From Deltaproteobacteria bacterium (GTDB lineage: Bacteria > Desulfobacterota > Binatia > UTPRO1), in contig JADLHM010000003.1 of NCBI GenBank assembly GCA_020848745.1, positions 1 through 57,816 on the forward strand: a DNA stretch of 57,816 bases, read 5' to 3'. The notes beneath the pieces were generated by a model. That model was not told the DNA's origin, made no database searches, and was given only the letters and a program-made list of their open reading frames with translations. Position numbers and translations under genes: made by a program. Numbering within the stretch: the first letter of the stretch is position 1; every line of letters begins with the position of its first letter. This document shows, in pieces, positions 41,461 through 50,036 of the stretch.

Positions 41461-42933
41461 TTATCCATCGTCCCCACGCACCGGAGCAAGCGGGCACGTC
41501 GCCTCCGTGTCCAGGACGAGCGCGACCGGGACGCCGCGCCGCCGCGACACGACGAGCGGCTCGACGACGGGCGCGGCCGGGCGCGGCGTCACGAGCCGGT
41601 GCGCTCCCGCTACGCAGGCGGCGCGCGGGAGCGTCCGGCGGAGACGGTACGCGAGGACGAGCAGATCGCTCTCGTCGAGATCGTCGTCGGCGACGAGCGG
41701 TGACGCCTCCGGCACGCGCGCCGCGACCTCGCGCGCGAAAGGCACGAGCGAGCCGCGCGCGCCGCGGCGCACCCGGACGCCCTGCCCGATCACGAGGACG
41801 CCGAGGTCGATCGCGACGACCAGGGCGGCGAGCGCGCGCGCCGGCGGCGCCGTCGTCACCCGTCGGAGCGCCGCGAGGGCCGGCGCCGGGACGCGCGCCG
41901 GCTCGCGCCACGCCGCGAGCACCGAGGCGAGCGCGCGTGCCGCGAGGAGGGCCACCGCGGGATAGAGCGGTAGCAGATAGACGCCGCGCTTTCCGTACGC
42001 CGCCGTGAAGACGGCGACGATCGTGATCCACCAGACGTGCAGGAACCGCCCGAGCTCGTCCTCGCGCGCGCCGCGCCACCACCGTGCCGCCGCCGCGACC
42101 AGGACGAGGTTCCACGGCAGCAGGTCGGTCGCGAGGTTCGCGACCATCGTGAGCCGCGAGCGACCTCCGTGCATGCCGAAGACGCCGCGCCCGACGAAGC
42201 GATCGACGTTCTCGTGCAGGATCTGCCGCGCCAGGAAGTCGCGGCCACCGACCCACGTCGCGGCCGCGTACCACCCGACGTCGACGACGAGCACGAGCGC
42301 GGCGAGCCGCCACGACCAGAGCGCGCGCAGGCGATCGAGCCGACGCTCGACGGCGAGGAACGCGGTGACGACGAGACCGACGAGTACCGCGCCGGCCGGC
42401 CCTTTGGTCAGCACCGCCGCGGCGACGGCGCCGTAGCAGAGGGCGCGCGCCCACGGGTCCCCGGACCGGTACCAGCGCAGGAACGCGACGAGCGCGGACG
42501 TCACGGCGGCCGTGAACACCATGTCGACACGGGCCTCGCTCGCGGCCTCGACGAACCCGTGCATGCCGGCGAGCGCCCCGACCGCGAGCCAGCCGCACGC
42601 GCGCCCGCCGGCGCGCACGCCGACGAGGTACACCGCGACCAGCACCGTCCAGGCCGCGAGCGCCGACGGGAAGCGCACCACGGCGTCGGAGAGCCCGACG
42701 AGCGCGGCCGTCGCGGCCGCGACCCAATGGAAGAGCGGCGGCTTCGACGGCATCTCGCCGTTCCGGCTCGGCAGCACCCAGTGGCCGCGCGCGACGACGT
42801 CCTGCACGACGAGCCCCTCGCGCGCCTCGCCGTGCGTGCCGATCGGCGGCGCGGCGAGCGGCCACGCGAGCGCGAGCGCGGCCATCAACGTCAGCGCCGC
42901 GAGGTCGGCGACGCGCGGACGGTCCTCGTGCAT
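41461..42933 (-). CDS. ArnT/GT39-like integral membrane glycosyltransferase
   Basis: 490 residues with about twelve helices. The first outer loop has 'IGTHGEAREGLVVQDVVARG' and 'LPSRNGEMPSKPPLFHWVAA' (~34-70), the E-x-R and K-P-P-L-x-x-W pattern of ArnT and PMT_2 enzymes. 'FVEAASEARVDMVFTAAV' and 'LTKGPAGAVLVGLVV' follow. ArnT-type proteins move aminoarabinose or another sugar from undecaprenyl phosphate to lipid A or other periplasmic acceptors. Donor and acceptor here are unknown. Confidence 0.85.
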   Translation of the reverse strand: MHEDRPRVADLAALTLMAALALAWPLAAPPIGTHGEAREGLVVQDVVARGHWVLPSRNGEMPSKPPLFHWVAAATAALVGLSDAVVRFPSALAAWTVLVAVYLVGVRAGGRACGWLAVGALAGMHGFVEAASEARVDMVFTAAVTSALVAFLRWYRSGDPWARALCYGAVAAAVLTKGPAGAVLVGLVVTAFLAVERRLDRLRALWSWRLAALVLVVDVGWYAAATWVGGRDFLARQILHENVDRFVGRGVFGMHGGRSRLTMVANLATDLLPWNLVLVAAAARWWRGAREDELGRFLHVWWITIVAVFTAAYGKRGVYLLPLYPAVALLAARALASVLAAWREPARVPAPALAALRRVTTAPPARALAALVVAIDLGVLVIGQGVRVRRGARGSLVPFAREVAARVPEASPLVADDDLDESDLLVLAYRLRRTLPRAACVAGAHRLVTPRPAAPVVEPLVVSRRRGVPVALVLDTEATCPLAPVRGDDG

Positions 42934-43021
42934 GGCCGGCGCTCATAGCGCGGCGCCCCCATGCCGGGAAGCCGCCGCGCCCTCGACGCCCCGGAGGGCT
43001 TGAGGCATAGTCGCGGCTTCG

Positions 43022-43879
43022 ATGACGCGCAGGCGGAGGGGACGCCGTCCCGAGGACTCACGTGAGGGAGCCGAGCACGACGTTCAACCGCGCGTCGGAC
43101 CGGACGGACGCCCCGACGACCGTCGCTCCCAGCAACCGGACTTCTACACGCCTCCACCGTCGCCGCTGACGCGCTGGCAGCACCACCGCCCGCACGGCGG
43201 AGCGCCACAGGGGCGGCGCGGGCCGGACGCGGGTCGGATCCGGCCGTACGGCCCCGCGCCGCGCTTCGGGCAAGATTCGCGAGGCGGCGCGCCGCGCGGA
43301 GACGCCCAGGGCGGAGGCGAGCGCGGACGCCGGTCGCCCGACCCGACGGGCGGCGCGCGCTACGACCGTCGCGGCGCGCCGCCGCCGCAGCGCCCGCGCC
43401 GCTTCGGCGCGAACGAGCATCCGCGCCCGCGAGCGGACCCGGCGCGCACGCCCCCACCGCGGGCCGCGGCGTCCGTCGCCGGTACGATCGAACCGTTCGA
43501 CCTCTTCTGCGCCTATCACCTCGGCATCACGCCCGACGGAGCCTACCGCATCCAGAACATCCACGAGGTCGCGCGTCGTTTCGGCACCAATGCCGCCGAG
43601 TTGCGCCAGATCCTCGTCGCTCTCGGGATGGCGGCCGACGACATCGTGCACAGCGGCTTCGACCTTCCGAGCGCGCAGGTCGACATCATGGTCGCGCCGG
43701 AAGGCATCAGCCGTCGCGAGCTGGCGCGCCCGCTCTACGAGGAGTTCCGCAACGCCCCGAAGAAGACCCGCGACTGGGCGCGCGAAATGGAAGACGCGCA
43801 ACGCCAGATCGACCAGACGATCGGACGCGACGGCCGCTGGTCGCCGGCGCCGCGCGATCCGGCAGGAAAGCAATCATGA
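43022..43879 (+). CDS. Protein with disordered Arg/Pro/Gly-rich N-terminus and conserved C-terminal domain
   Basis: 285 residues. Residues ~1-150 are low complexity and very rich in Arg, Pro and Gly, suggesting a nucleic-acid-binding disordered tail. Residues ~155-260 form a compact domain: 'IEPFDLFCAYHLGITPDGAY', 'NIHEVARRFGTNAAELRQIL', 'GFDLPSAQVDIMVAPEGISR'. The middle part resembles a helix-turn-helix. I recall similar conserved hypothetical proteins in deltaproteobacterial-type genomes but no function. A CATAGT -10 candidate is at 43006-43011. Its stop overlaps the SDR start (ATGA). Confidence 0.72.
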   Translation: MTRRRRGRRPEDSREGAEHDVQPRVGPDGRPDDRRSQQPDFYTPPPSPLTRWQHHRPHGGAPQGRRGPDAGRIRPYGPAPRFGQDSRGGAPRGDAQGGGERGRRSPDPTGGARYDRRGAPPPQRPRRFGANEHPRPRADPARTPPPRAAASVAGTIEPFDLFCAYHLGITPDGAYRIQNIHEVARRFGTNAAELRQILVALGMAADDIVHSGFDLPSAQVDIMVAPEGISRRELARPLYEEFRNAPKKTRDWAREMEDAQRQIDQTIGRDGRWSPAPRDPAGKQS

Positions 43880-44670
43880 CGACGACCCCCGTCCACGACC
43901 CTTTCAGCGTCGCCGGCAAGTCCGTGATCGTGACCGGCGGCGGCACCGGCATCGGCGCCGCCATCGCGCGCGTCTTCAGCGAGCGCGGCGCGAAAGTCCT
44001 GATCGCGAGCCGCAACGGCGAGCACCTCGGTCCGGTCGCGAAGGCGCTCCGCGACGGCGGCGGCGTCGTCGAGAGCATCACCTGCGACGTCCGCGATCCG
44101 GATCAGGTCGAGGCCATGGTCGACCGGGCGGAGCAGGAGTTCGGGGGCGTCGACGTCATGATCAACAACCACGGCGCGAGCTTCTACGCGCGCGCCGAGG
44201 AGCTCAGCCCGAACGGATTCGCCACCATCGTCGCGATCAACCTGAACGGCACCTTTCTCTGCGCGCGGGCCGTCGCGCGGCGCTGGATCGAGAAGAAGCA
44301 GGGCGGCCGCATCATCAGCATGTCGTCGGAGGCCGGCATCTACGGCGCGCCCGGCATGTCGCACTACGCCGCCGCCAAGGCCGGCGTGCAGCAGTTGACC
44401 CGCACGCTCGCCATGGAGTGGGCGCAGTACGGCATCCTGGTGAACTGCATCGCGCCCGGCCCGATCGACACGCCGGAGGCGGCGACGCGCAGCTGGGGCA
44501 CGCCGGAGATGAAGAAGCAGGTCGAAGCCTCCACCGCGCTCAATCGCCTCGGCCGCGTCGAGGAGATCGCCTGGCCGTGCGTCTTCCTCGCCTCCGAGGC
44601 GGCGGGCTTCGTGACCGGTCAGACCTTCTCGGTCGACGGCGGCCCGACCTCGCCGCTCACGATTCCTTAG
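43876..44670 (+). CDS. Classical SDR family oxidoreductase
   Basis: 264 residues. NAD(P) site 'VIVTGGGTGIGAAIARVFSE' (~17-36), 'MINNHGASFYARAEELS' with the N-x-H-G variant of NNAG, catalytic Ser in 'IISMSSEAGIYGAPGMS', then 'HYAAAKAGVQQLTRTLAMEW' with Tyr-x-x-x-Lys, and 'NCIAPGPIDTPEAA'. Close to FabG/2,4-dienoyl-CoA reductase-like SDRs that use acyl-CoA or simple ketone substrates. Coupled to the preceding gene by ATGA. Exact substrate unknown. Confidence 0.92.
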   Translation: MTTTPVHDPFSVAGKSVIVTGGGTGIGAAIARVFSERGAKVLIASRNGEHLGPVAKALRDGGGVVESITCDVRDPDQVEAMVDRAEQEFGGVDVMINNHGASFYARAEELSPNGFATIVAINLNGTFLCARAVARRWIEKKQGGRIISMSSEAGIYGAPGMSHYAAAKAGVQQLTRTLAMEWAQYGILVNCIAPGPIDTPEAATRSWGTPEMKKQVEASTALNRLGRVEEIAWPCVFLASEAAGFVTGQTFSVDGGPTSPLTIP

Positions 44671-45196
44671 CGGCGGCGTGACGCTGCGCCCGCCGCGCGA
44701 GCGCCGGCGCGATACCCTTCCACACGCAGTAGCGCTTGAGGCCGTCGCGGCCGAGGTCGCACGCGACCGCCATCACGAGCGCGTCGTCGATCATCCCGAT
44801 GCGCGGCAGGAAGTCGGGCACGAAATCGAGCTGATCGGCGAGGTAGGCGACGCCCGCCGCGAGCAGGCTGATCGCGAAGTACGGAATCTGCGGACACCGG
44901 CCCGCCGCGTGATCCTTAAGGCAGAGGATCGCGAGATCGAGCTGCGCGCGGAGCCTCCGCCCCGGCATGCCCGGGAGCTTCGTGGCGCGCTCGCGGATCG
45001 ACGATTCGGCGACGAGCAGATCGCCGACGTCGGCCGGCGCGAGCTTGTTGGCGAGCTCGACGACGGCTCGCACGACCTCGGCGCGGGTGAGGAGCGCGGA
45101 CGCCGCGGGCTTGCTGCGCCGGGCGGCCGATCGGCTCGCCGCCCGACGCGAAACGCGCCCGGGACGCGCCCTGCCCGGCTTCGCCGCTCGACCCAT
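44657..45196 (-). CDS. YkvA-like (DUF1232) protein
   Basis: 179 residues from ATG 45196. A basic Arg/Ala-rich N-terminus (~1-35) precedes a helical region and the DUF1232 core 'VAYLADQLDFVPDFLPRIGM' with 'IDDALVMAVACDLGRDG' (~115-150). The core includes one or two membrane-interacting hydrophobic segments. YkvA proteins are of unknown function and common beside stress genes. Overlaps the convergent SDR by 14 bases. Confidence 0.82.
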   Translation of the reverse strand: MGRAAKPGRARPGRVSRRAASRSAARRSKPAASALLTRAEVVRAVVELANKLAPADVGDLLVAESSIRERATKLPGMPGRRLRAQLDLAILCLKDHAAGRCPQIPYFAISLLAAGVAYLADQLDFVPDFLPRIGMIDDALVMAVACDLGRDGLKRYCVWKGIAPALARRAQRHAAAKES

Positions 45197-45281
45197 GCCC
45201 GGTCCATAGCGCCGCAGGCGTCCGAGTTTCAACGCCCCCGGGGTCGGCGCGCGGACGCGCCCGCGCCGAAAGCCGCCGCCC

Positions 45282-47027
45282 CTATTGCTCGAGGCAGTAG
45301 ACCGCGAGCGTCGTCGCGCAGTTGCCGGTCGTCGCGTGCGCCCACCAGGTCGAGTCGGCGAACGCCGACGCGCCGAGCGCCGCCGACGTCGACGTCTGCG
45401 CGCTCCAATCGTCGCACGTCGAGGCGAGCGTTCCCGTCGCCGACGGCAACGGCGCGCCGGTATACGCCAGGTCGCCGGCCGACGGCACGTAGGTTCCATC
45501 GGCCCGCTGCCAGATCCCGCTGTCGAGCGGACTCCCCGCGGCGACGGTCGCCCCGGTCGCGATCGGCGTCCCGTCGGGCCGCACGTAGAGCGGCGCCAGC
45601 GTCACCCGCGACGCCGCGGTGGCCGTCGAGGTCGCAAGCAGCGCCTTGTAGGTTCCCGCGAGGCCCGCGGCGGTCGCGTTGCTGGCGCAGAGCGTGTCCG
45701 CGGCCGCCACGTCGACGCCCGGACCCGGCAGGAACGCTTTGGTGCTGACGAACGCGATCTTGCCGCTCGTGGCCGGCGGCACGAGGTTCGAGGCGTGGTC
45801 GATCTGGAAGCAGTAGAGGCGGCGCGCCGTGTCGCAGCCGGCGTTGCTGCGCGCCGTCCACGCGACCGGGCCTCCCGTCGAGCGGCCGACGTTGCCATCG
45901 GCCGCGCCGTCCATCGACGTCCAATCGGCGCACGTCGTCGCGGCGACGACGCCGTCCTTGGTGGTTCCGGTCCACACGGTGAGCCCGCTCGACGTCGGCG
46001 CCGCGTTGGTCGACACGTCGGCGCCGCTCTCGTCGAGGCGCAGCGGATGGAAGATCTTGTTGGCGAGAATGTCCGCGACGGTGTTCGCGAACGGCTTGCC
46101 GTCGACGCGCACGAAGCCCTGCGCCGCGCCGAGGCGGGTCATGGCGTTCACGCCGGCCGTGGAGAGCCACGCGACCCAGGTCCCCGGCAACGCGGCGGCG
46201 GCGGCGCGCTCGGCGCAGATGGTGTCGGCGGCGGCGATCCCGCCGAAGTCGCCCTTCTGCAGCGTCGACGTGACGAATGCGCGGTTGAACAGCGGGGTCG
46301 CCGTCGCGGTCGGCGTCGGCGTCGCCGTGGCCGTCGGGGTCGCGGCGGTGGCGCTCGGCGTGAGCGTCGGCGCGGGCGTGAACGTCGGCGGCGGGCCACC
46401 GGGCGTCGCCGTACGGGTGGGCGTCGCCGTGCGGGTGCGCGTCGCGGTCGGCGTACGCGTCGGGGTCGCGCTCGTCGAGCCGGGCGTCGGCGTCGGGCAC
46501 GCGACCAGGCTCCGCTGCACGAGGTCGAGCATCTCGCCCGCGCGCGGCGCGCCGAACCGCAGCAGCTCGCCGACGCGACATTGGTAGGCGAGCCGGAGGC
46601 AATCCTTGTAGTCGTCGAGCGAGCCGAGGGTCGCGACGTACGGCCGGCAATCGGTGAAGAGCGCGTCGATGTTGGCGGCGAGCTCGGTCCGGAGCGTCGC
46701 GAACGGGATCAGCTCTTCCGCGCACTTCTTGTCGACGGCGAGCTCGAGCTTGAGCGCCTGCCCGTCGAGGCTCGCGAACTGCTTGTCGCAGGTGGCCTGC
46801 GCCTTCAAGAGGCAGTTCGGGTCGCCGGGCTTCAGCTGCACGCAGGCGAACACGGCATCGACGCACTTCTTGAGCGCCTTGTAGCCGTTCGCGAGGTAGG
46901 TGCGGCCGGCCGCGGAGACGTTCTTCTCGCAGGCAACGACCGCTTTCGCCTGGGCCGGATCCACGAGCTGGGCGCGCGCGGGCGCCGGCCGGCTCACGCA
47001 CGCTCCCGCGAGCAGAAGGGCGAGCAC
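45282..47027 (-). CDS. Secreted protein with Cys-rich head, Thr/Pro linker and two DUF1554-like domains
   Basis: 581 residues from GTG 47027, the only usable start after an in-frame stop. Signal peptide 1-19. Residues ~20-175 are helical and Cys-rich ('CEKNVSAAGRTYLANGYKAL', 'CLLKAQATCDKQ'). Residues ~176-247 are a Thr/Pro/Ala linker of short TPT-like units. Two DUF1554-like domains follow (~248-410 and ~417-581), each starting 'FVTS/FVST' and ending 'LYCFQ/VYCLEQ' with conserved W-x-G/A and Cys pairs. DUF1554 is known from Leptospira surface proteins and has a C-type-lectin-like look. Likely outer-surface binding protein. Confidence 0.8.
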   Translation of the reverse strand: MLALLLAGACVSRPAPARAQLVDPAQAKAVVACEKNVSAAGRTYLANGYKALKKCVDAVFACVQLKPGDPNCLLKAQATCDKQFASLDGQALKLELAVDKKCAEELIPFATLRTELAANIDALFTDCRPYVATLGSLDDYKDCLRLAYQCRVGELLRFGAPRAGEMLDLVQRSLVACPTPTPGSTSATPTRTPTATRTRTATPTRTATPGGPPPTFTPAPTLTPSATAATPTATATPTPTATATPLFNRAFVTSTLQKGDFGGIAAADTICAERAAAAALPGTWVAWLSTAGVNAMTRLGAAQGFVRVDGKPFANTVADILANKIFHPLRLDESGADVSTNAAPTSSGLTVWTGTTKDGVVAATTCADWTSMDGAADGNVGRSTGGPVAWTARSNAGCDTARRLYCFQIDHASNLVPPATSGKIAFVSTKAFLPGPGVDVAAADTLCASNATAAGLAGTYKALLATSTATAASRVTLAPLYVRPDGTPIATGATVAAGSPLDSGIWQRADGTYVPSAGDLAYTGAPLPSATGTLASTCDDWSAQTSTSAALGASAFADSTWWAHATTGNCATTLAVYCLEQ

Positions 47028-47090
47028 GGCGGCGGTGATGGGACGGGTGTGCGGAGCGGCGAGCGTGGCGGGGATCCTCGTGTCCCGTCG

Positions 47091-47119
47091 ACCCTAGGCG
47101 CGGGTCATGTATGGGTCAA
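47091..47119 (-). promoter_or_regulatory. Candidate promoter of the DUF1554 protein gene
   Basis: Minus strand: TTGACC (47119-47114), 17 bases, TAGGGT (47096-47091), 63 bases before the GTG. The -35 overlaps the end of the upstream aguA gene. Confidence 0.35.
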
Positions 47120-48165
47120 GCTGGTTTCTCGGGCTGTTGCTGCGTTGCGCAGTGGAACGCCCCGAGACCCCACACGAGGTCGCGGCTGTCGACGCCGACC
47201 ACGCGCCGCGACGGAAAGCAGCGCCGCAGAAGCGCGAGCGCGGCCTCGTCGTTCGGGTCGGCGAACGTCGGCGCGAGGACGACCGCGTTCCCGACGTAGA
47301 AGTTGGCATAGCTCGCGGGCAGGCGCTGGCCGTCGCGCACCACCGGCCGCGGCATGGGCAGCTCGAGGATCGTGAACGGCCGCCCGTCCTGATCGCGGGC
47401 GGCCCGCAGCCGTTCGAGGTTCTCCCGCAGCGGACGGTGGTTCTCGTCGGCGGGATCGGGCTCCACGACGGTCACGATCGTGTCGGGCGCGACGAAGCGC
47501 GTGATGTCGTCGACGTGCCCGTCCGTATCGTCGCCCGCGATGCCGTCGCCGAGCCAGATCACGTGCCGCGCGCCGAGGAACTCGCGGAGGTGGGTCTCGA
47601 TCGCGGCGCGGTCGAGGGCCGGGTTGCGGTTCGGATTCAAGAGGCAGGACTCGGTCGTGAGGAGCGTCCCCCGTCCGTTCACGTCGAGCGAGCCGCCCTC
47701 CATCACGATGCCGGGACGGAACGCGCGGAGACCGAGGATCTCGGCCACCCGCGAGGGAACCGCGTCGTCGCGGTCGAAGGGCGGGTACTTTCCGCCCCAC
47801 GCGTTGTAACCCCAGTCGACGACGGCGACCTCGCCCGGCCGGGTCACGAAGATCGGACCGTGATCGCGGCACCACGGCTCGTTCGTGGGGATGCGGTGCA
47901 GGTGGACGCGCGCGCGCGCGACGCGCCGCGACGCGTCGAGCAGCGCCGCGACGCGCGCCTCGTCGTCGGCGTCGAGCACGTTCACCTGCACGTCCTCACC
48001 CGCCGAGAGCTCTTCGATCATGCGGAGCCAGAGCGGCGGCACCCGTTCGTAGAGCCCGGGGAAGCTGATGCCCTCCGGGCGCGGGAACGAGAGCCAGGTG
48101 CCCGCGTGCGGCTCCCACTCGGCAGGCATGCGGAACCCGAGCGCGCGCGGCGTGGGCTCGGTCAC
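47116..48165 (-). CDS. aguA: Agmatine deiminase
   Basis: 349 residues. Conserved blocks: 'MPAEWEPHAGTWLSFP' (~13-28), 'NEPWCRDHGPIFVTRPG' (~94-110), 'VMEGGSLDVNGRGTLLTTE', the catalytic His stretch 'DDTDGHVDDITRFVAPDT' (~212), and the nucleophile Cys in 'GLGAFHCATQQQPE' (~338). It hydrolyses agmatine to N-carbamoylputrescine and ammonia in the cytoplasm. aguB lies two genes upstream on the same strand, which supports AguA over a general peptidyl-arginine deiminase. Confidence 0.93.
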   Translation of the reverse strand: MTEPTPRALGFRMPAEWEPHAGTWLSFPRPEGISFPGLYERVPPLWLRMIEELSAGEDVQVNVLDADDEARVAALLDASRRVARARVHLHRIPTNEPWCRDHGPIFVTRPGEVAVVDWGYNAWGGKYPPFDRDDAVPSRVAEILGLRAFRPGIVMEGGSLDVNGRGTLLTTESCLLNPNRNPALDRAAIETHLREFLGARHVIWLGDGIAGDDTDGHVDDITRFVAPDTIVTVVEPDPADENHRPLRENLERLRAARDQDGRPFTILELPMPRPVVRDGQRLPASYANFYVGNAVVLAPTFADPNDEAALALLRRCFPSRRVVGVDSRDLVWGLGAFHCATQQQPEKPA

Positions 48166-48252
48166 GAGACCTCCGGCGCCGCCGCGATCACGCCCATACG
48201 ATCGCCGGCCGGCATGCGCCGAGCGCCCGATCGTTGGTGACGATGGTCCCCG

Positions 48253-48993
48253 TCACGTCCCAGCCAGGTGCTTGCGCAGGAACCCGATCGCGCGCGGCCA
48301 CGCGACCGCCGCCACCGCCGGTCGATAGGCGTCGGGCCGGGTGTCGTTGAAGAACGCGTGGCCGGCGCCGGCGTAGCTCTCGATCTCGAACGTCTTCCCC
48401 TCGCGTTCGAGGATCGCGCGCAGCTCGTCGACGTCGGGGTTCGGGATGAGCGCGTCCTCCGCGCCGAAGAGGCCGAGGTACGGGCACGCGAGGCGCGGCG
48501 CGAGCTCGAGGGGGCTCGCCGGCTTGCGCGCGTTGCGCTCGGCGTAGCGCAGCATGCCGTACCACGAAACGCAGGCCGCGAGCCCGGGAACGCTGCACGC
48601 CGCCATGAGCGCGTATTGCCCGCCCATGCAGTAGCCGGTGATGCCGACGCGCTCGCGCCGTACCTCGGAACGGCTCGCGAGGCAGCGGACCGCCGCGCCG
48701 AGGTCGGCGAGGATGCGCGGATCGGGCAAGGATTCGATCCACGCGAAGACCGACGGCATGTCGGGCAGGTCGGGCGCGCCCTCGCGGCTGTAGAGATCGA
48801 CGGCGAGCGCGAAGAAGCCCTCGCGCGCCAAGCGGCGCGCGATGTCGCGGTAGTGGTCGGTGAGGCCGCGCACGTCGGGAATCACGACGAGGCCGGAGAG
48901 CGCCGTGCCGCCGGTCGGCCAGGCGCCGTAGCCGTTGATCGTGGCGCCGTCGCCGGGAAACCGGAGGTCCGCGTCGGAGATCGCGTCGGTCAT
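48253..48993 (-). CDS. Dienelactone hydrolase family protein
   Basis: 246 residues from ATG 48993, just 5 bases after the aguB stop. Catalytic triad of the family: Cys in 'VGITGYCMGGQYALMAA' (~113-129), Asp in 'GAEDALIPNPDVDE' (~178), His in 'SYAGAGHAFFNDTRPDAY' (~212). The N-terminal 'GLVVIPDVRGLTDHYRD' provides the oxyanion region. Usual substrates are lactones or small esters. Its place between aguB and aguA is unusual; a link to polyamine metabolism is only suggested by position. Confidence 0.9.
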   Translation of the reverse strand: MTDAISDADLRFPGDGATINGYGAWPTGGTALSGLVVIPDVRGLTDHYRDIARRLAREGFFALAVDLYSREGAPDLPDMPSVFAWIESLPDPRILADLGAAVRCLASRSEVRRERVGITGYCMGGQYALMAACSVPGLAACVSWYGMLRYAERNARKPASPLELAPRLACPYLGLFGAEDALIPNPDVDELRAILEREGKTFEIESYAGAGHAFFNDTRPDAYRPAVAAVAWPRAIGFLRKHLAGT

Positions 48994-48998
48994 GGCGG

Positions 48999-49892
48999 TC
49001 AATCCGCGTAGCGCCGGGTGATGTCGCCGTAGGCGTCGATCCGCCGGTCGCGCAGGAACGGCCAGTGCGTGCGCGCGGTCTCGATCGCGCCGAGGTCGCA
49101 GGGCACGACCAAGATCTCCTCGCGATCGGCGCGGGCGCGCGCGAGGATCCGGCCGGCGGGATCGACGAGGAAGCTCTGCCCCCAGAACTCGAGGCCGTCG
49201 CCACCGGGATGCGGCTCGTGGCCGACCCGGTTCGGCACCGCGACGAAGACGCCGTTGGCGATCGCGTGGCCGCGCTGCACCGTCTCCCACGCCGTATGTT
49301 GCGCCTCGCCGTGCTCTTTCTTCTCCGAGGGGTGCCAGCCGATCGCGGTCGGGTAGAAGAGCACCTCGGCGCCGGCGAGGGCCGTGAGTCGCGCCGCTTC
49401 CGGGTACCACTGGTCCCAGCAGATCAGCGTGCCGACGCGCGCCGCGCCGACGTCGAAAGCGCGGAAGCCGAGGTCGCCAGGCGCGAAGTAGAACTTCTCG
49501 TGGAAGAGCGGGTCGTCAGGGACGTGCATCTTGCGATACGTCCCGATCACCGCGCCCGTGGCGCCGAGCACGACGACGGTGTTGTGATAGACGCCCGCCG
49601 CCCGCCGCTCGAAGAGCGAGGCCACGATCACGATCCCGAGCTCGCGGGCGAGCTTCCCGAGCTTGGTCGTCGACGGACCCGGGATCGTCTCGGCGAGCGC
49701 GAAGTTCGCGTGGTCCTCGGATTGGCAGAAGTAGCGCGAGCGAAAGAGCTCCGGCAGGCAGACGATCTCGGCGCCGCGCTTCGCGGCCGCGCGCACGTGC
49801 TTCACGGCGGCCGCGAGGTTCACGCCGGGGTCGACCGCGCACCGCATCTGCACGAGGCCGACGGTGACAACACGCTTGTCGTTGCGTTTCAC
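48999..49892 (-). CDS. aguB: N-carbamoylputrescine amidase (nitrilase superfamily)
   Basis: 297 residues from GTG 49892. The Glu-Lys-Cys triad is present: Glu in 'IVCLPELFRSRYFCQ' (~43-57), Lys in 'GTYRKMHVPDDPLFHEKFYF' (~116-135), Cys in 'VGTLICWDQWYPEAARL' (~152-168). The pattern ELF...YF.Q and FHEK.YF is typical of N-carbamoylputrescine amidase. It converts N-carbamoylputrescine to putrescine, CO2 and ammonia, completing the agmatine route with aguA. The longer open frame to 50249 runs into an inverted repeat and is not used. Confidence 0.93.
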   Translation of the reverse strand: MKRNDKRVVTVGLVQMRCAVDPGVNLAAAVKHVRAAAKRGAEIVCLPELFRSRYFCQSEDHANFALAETIPGPSTTKLGKLARELGIVIVASLFERRAAGVYHNTVVVLGATGAVIGTYRKMHVPDDPLFHEKFYFAPGDLGFRAFDVGAARVGTLICWDQWYPEAARLTALAGAEVLFYPTAIGWHPSEKKEHGEAQHTAWETVQRGHAIANGVFVAVPNRVGHEPHPGGDGLEFWGQSFLVDPAGRILARARADREEILVVPCDLGAIETARTHWPFLRDRRIDAYGDITRRYAD

Positions 49893-50036
49893 GCCGCGAC
49901 TATTCCTGCCGAGATCGCCCCTTGCAACCACGCGCCCGATCCGGAGCCGCACACCACCAGCGAGTCGGCAGGAGCCCGCGCGACATTTCATCGCCGACGC
50001 CGGTGGTGGTGCGGGTCGCGATGCGAGCGACGCCAG

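Noticed and set aside
46285-46500. Repetitive DNA that could be taken for a tandem repeat or CRISPR-like array
   Set aside because: It encodes the in-frame Thr/Pro stalk of the DUF1554-like protein; units are short and irregular with no spacers.
48188-48255. Minus-strand tail reading 'TIVTNDRALGACRPAIVWA', reminiscent of the end of a PIN-domain toxin
   Set aside because: Only ~20 residues, no upstream PIN sequence or catalytic acids, and the frame runs into the dienelactone hydrolase gene. Too short to call a remnant.
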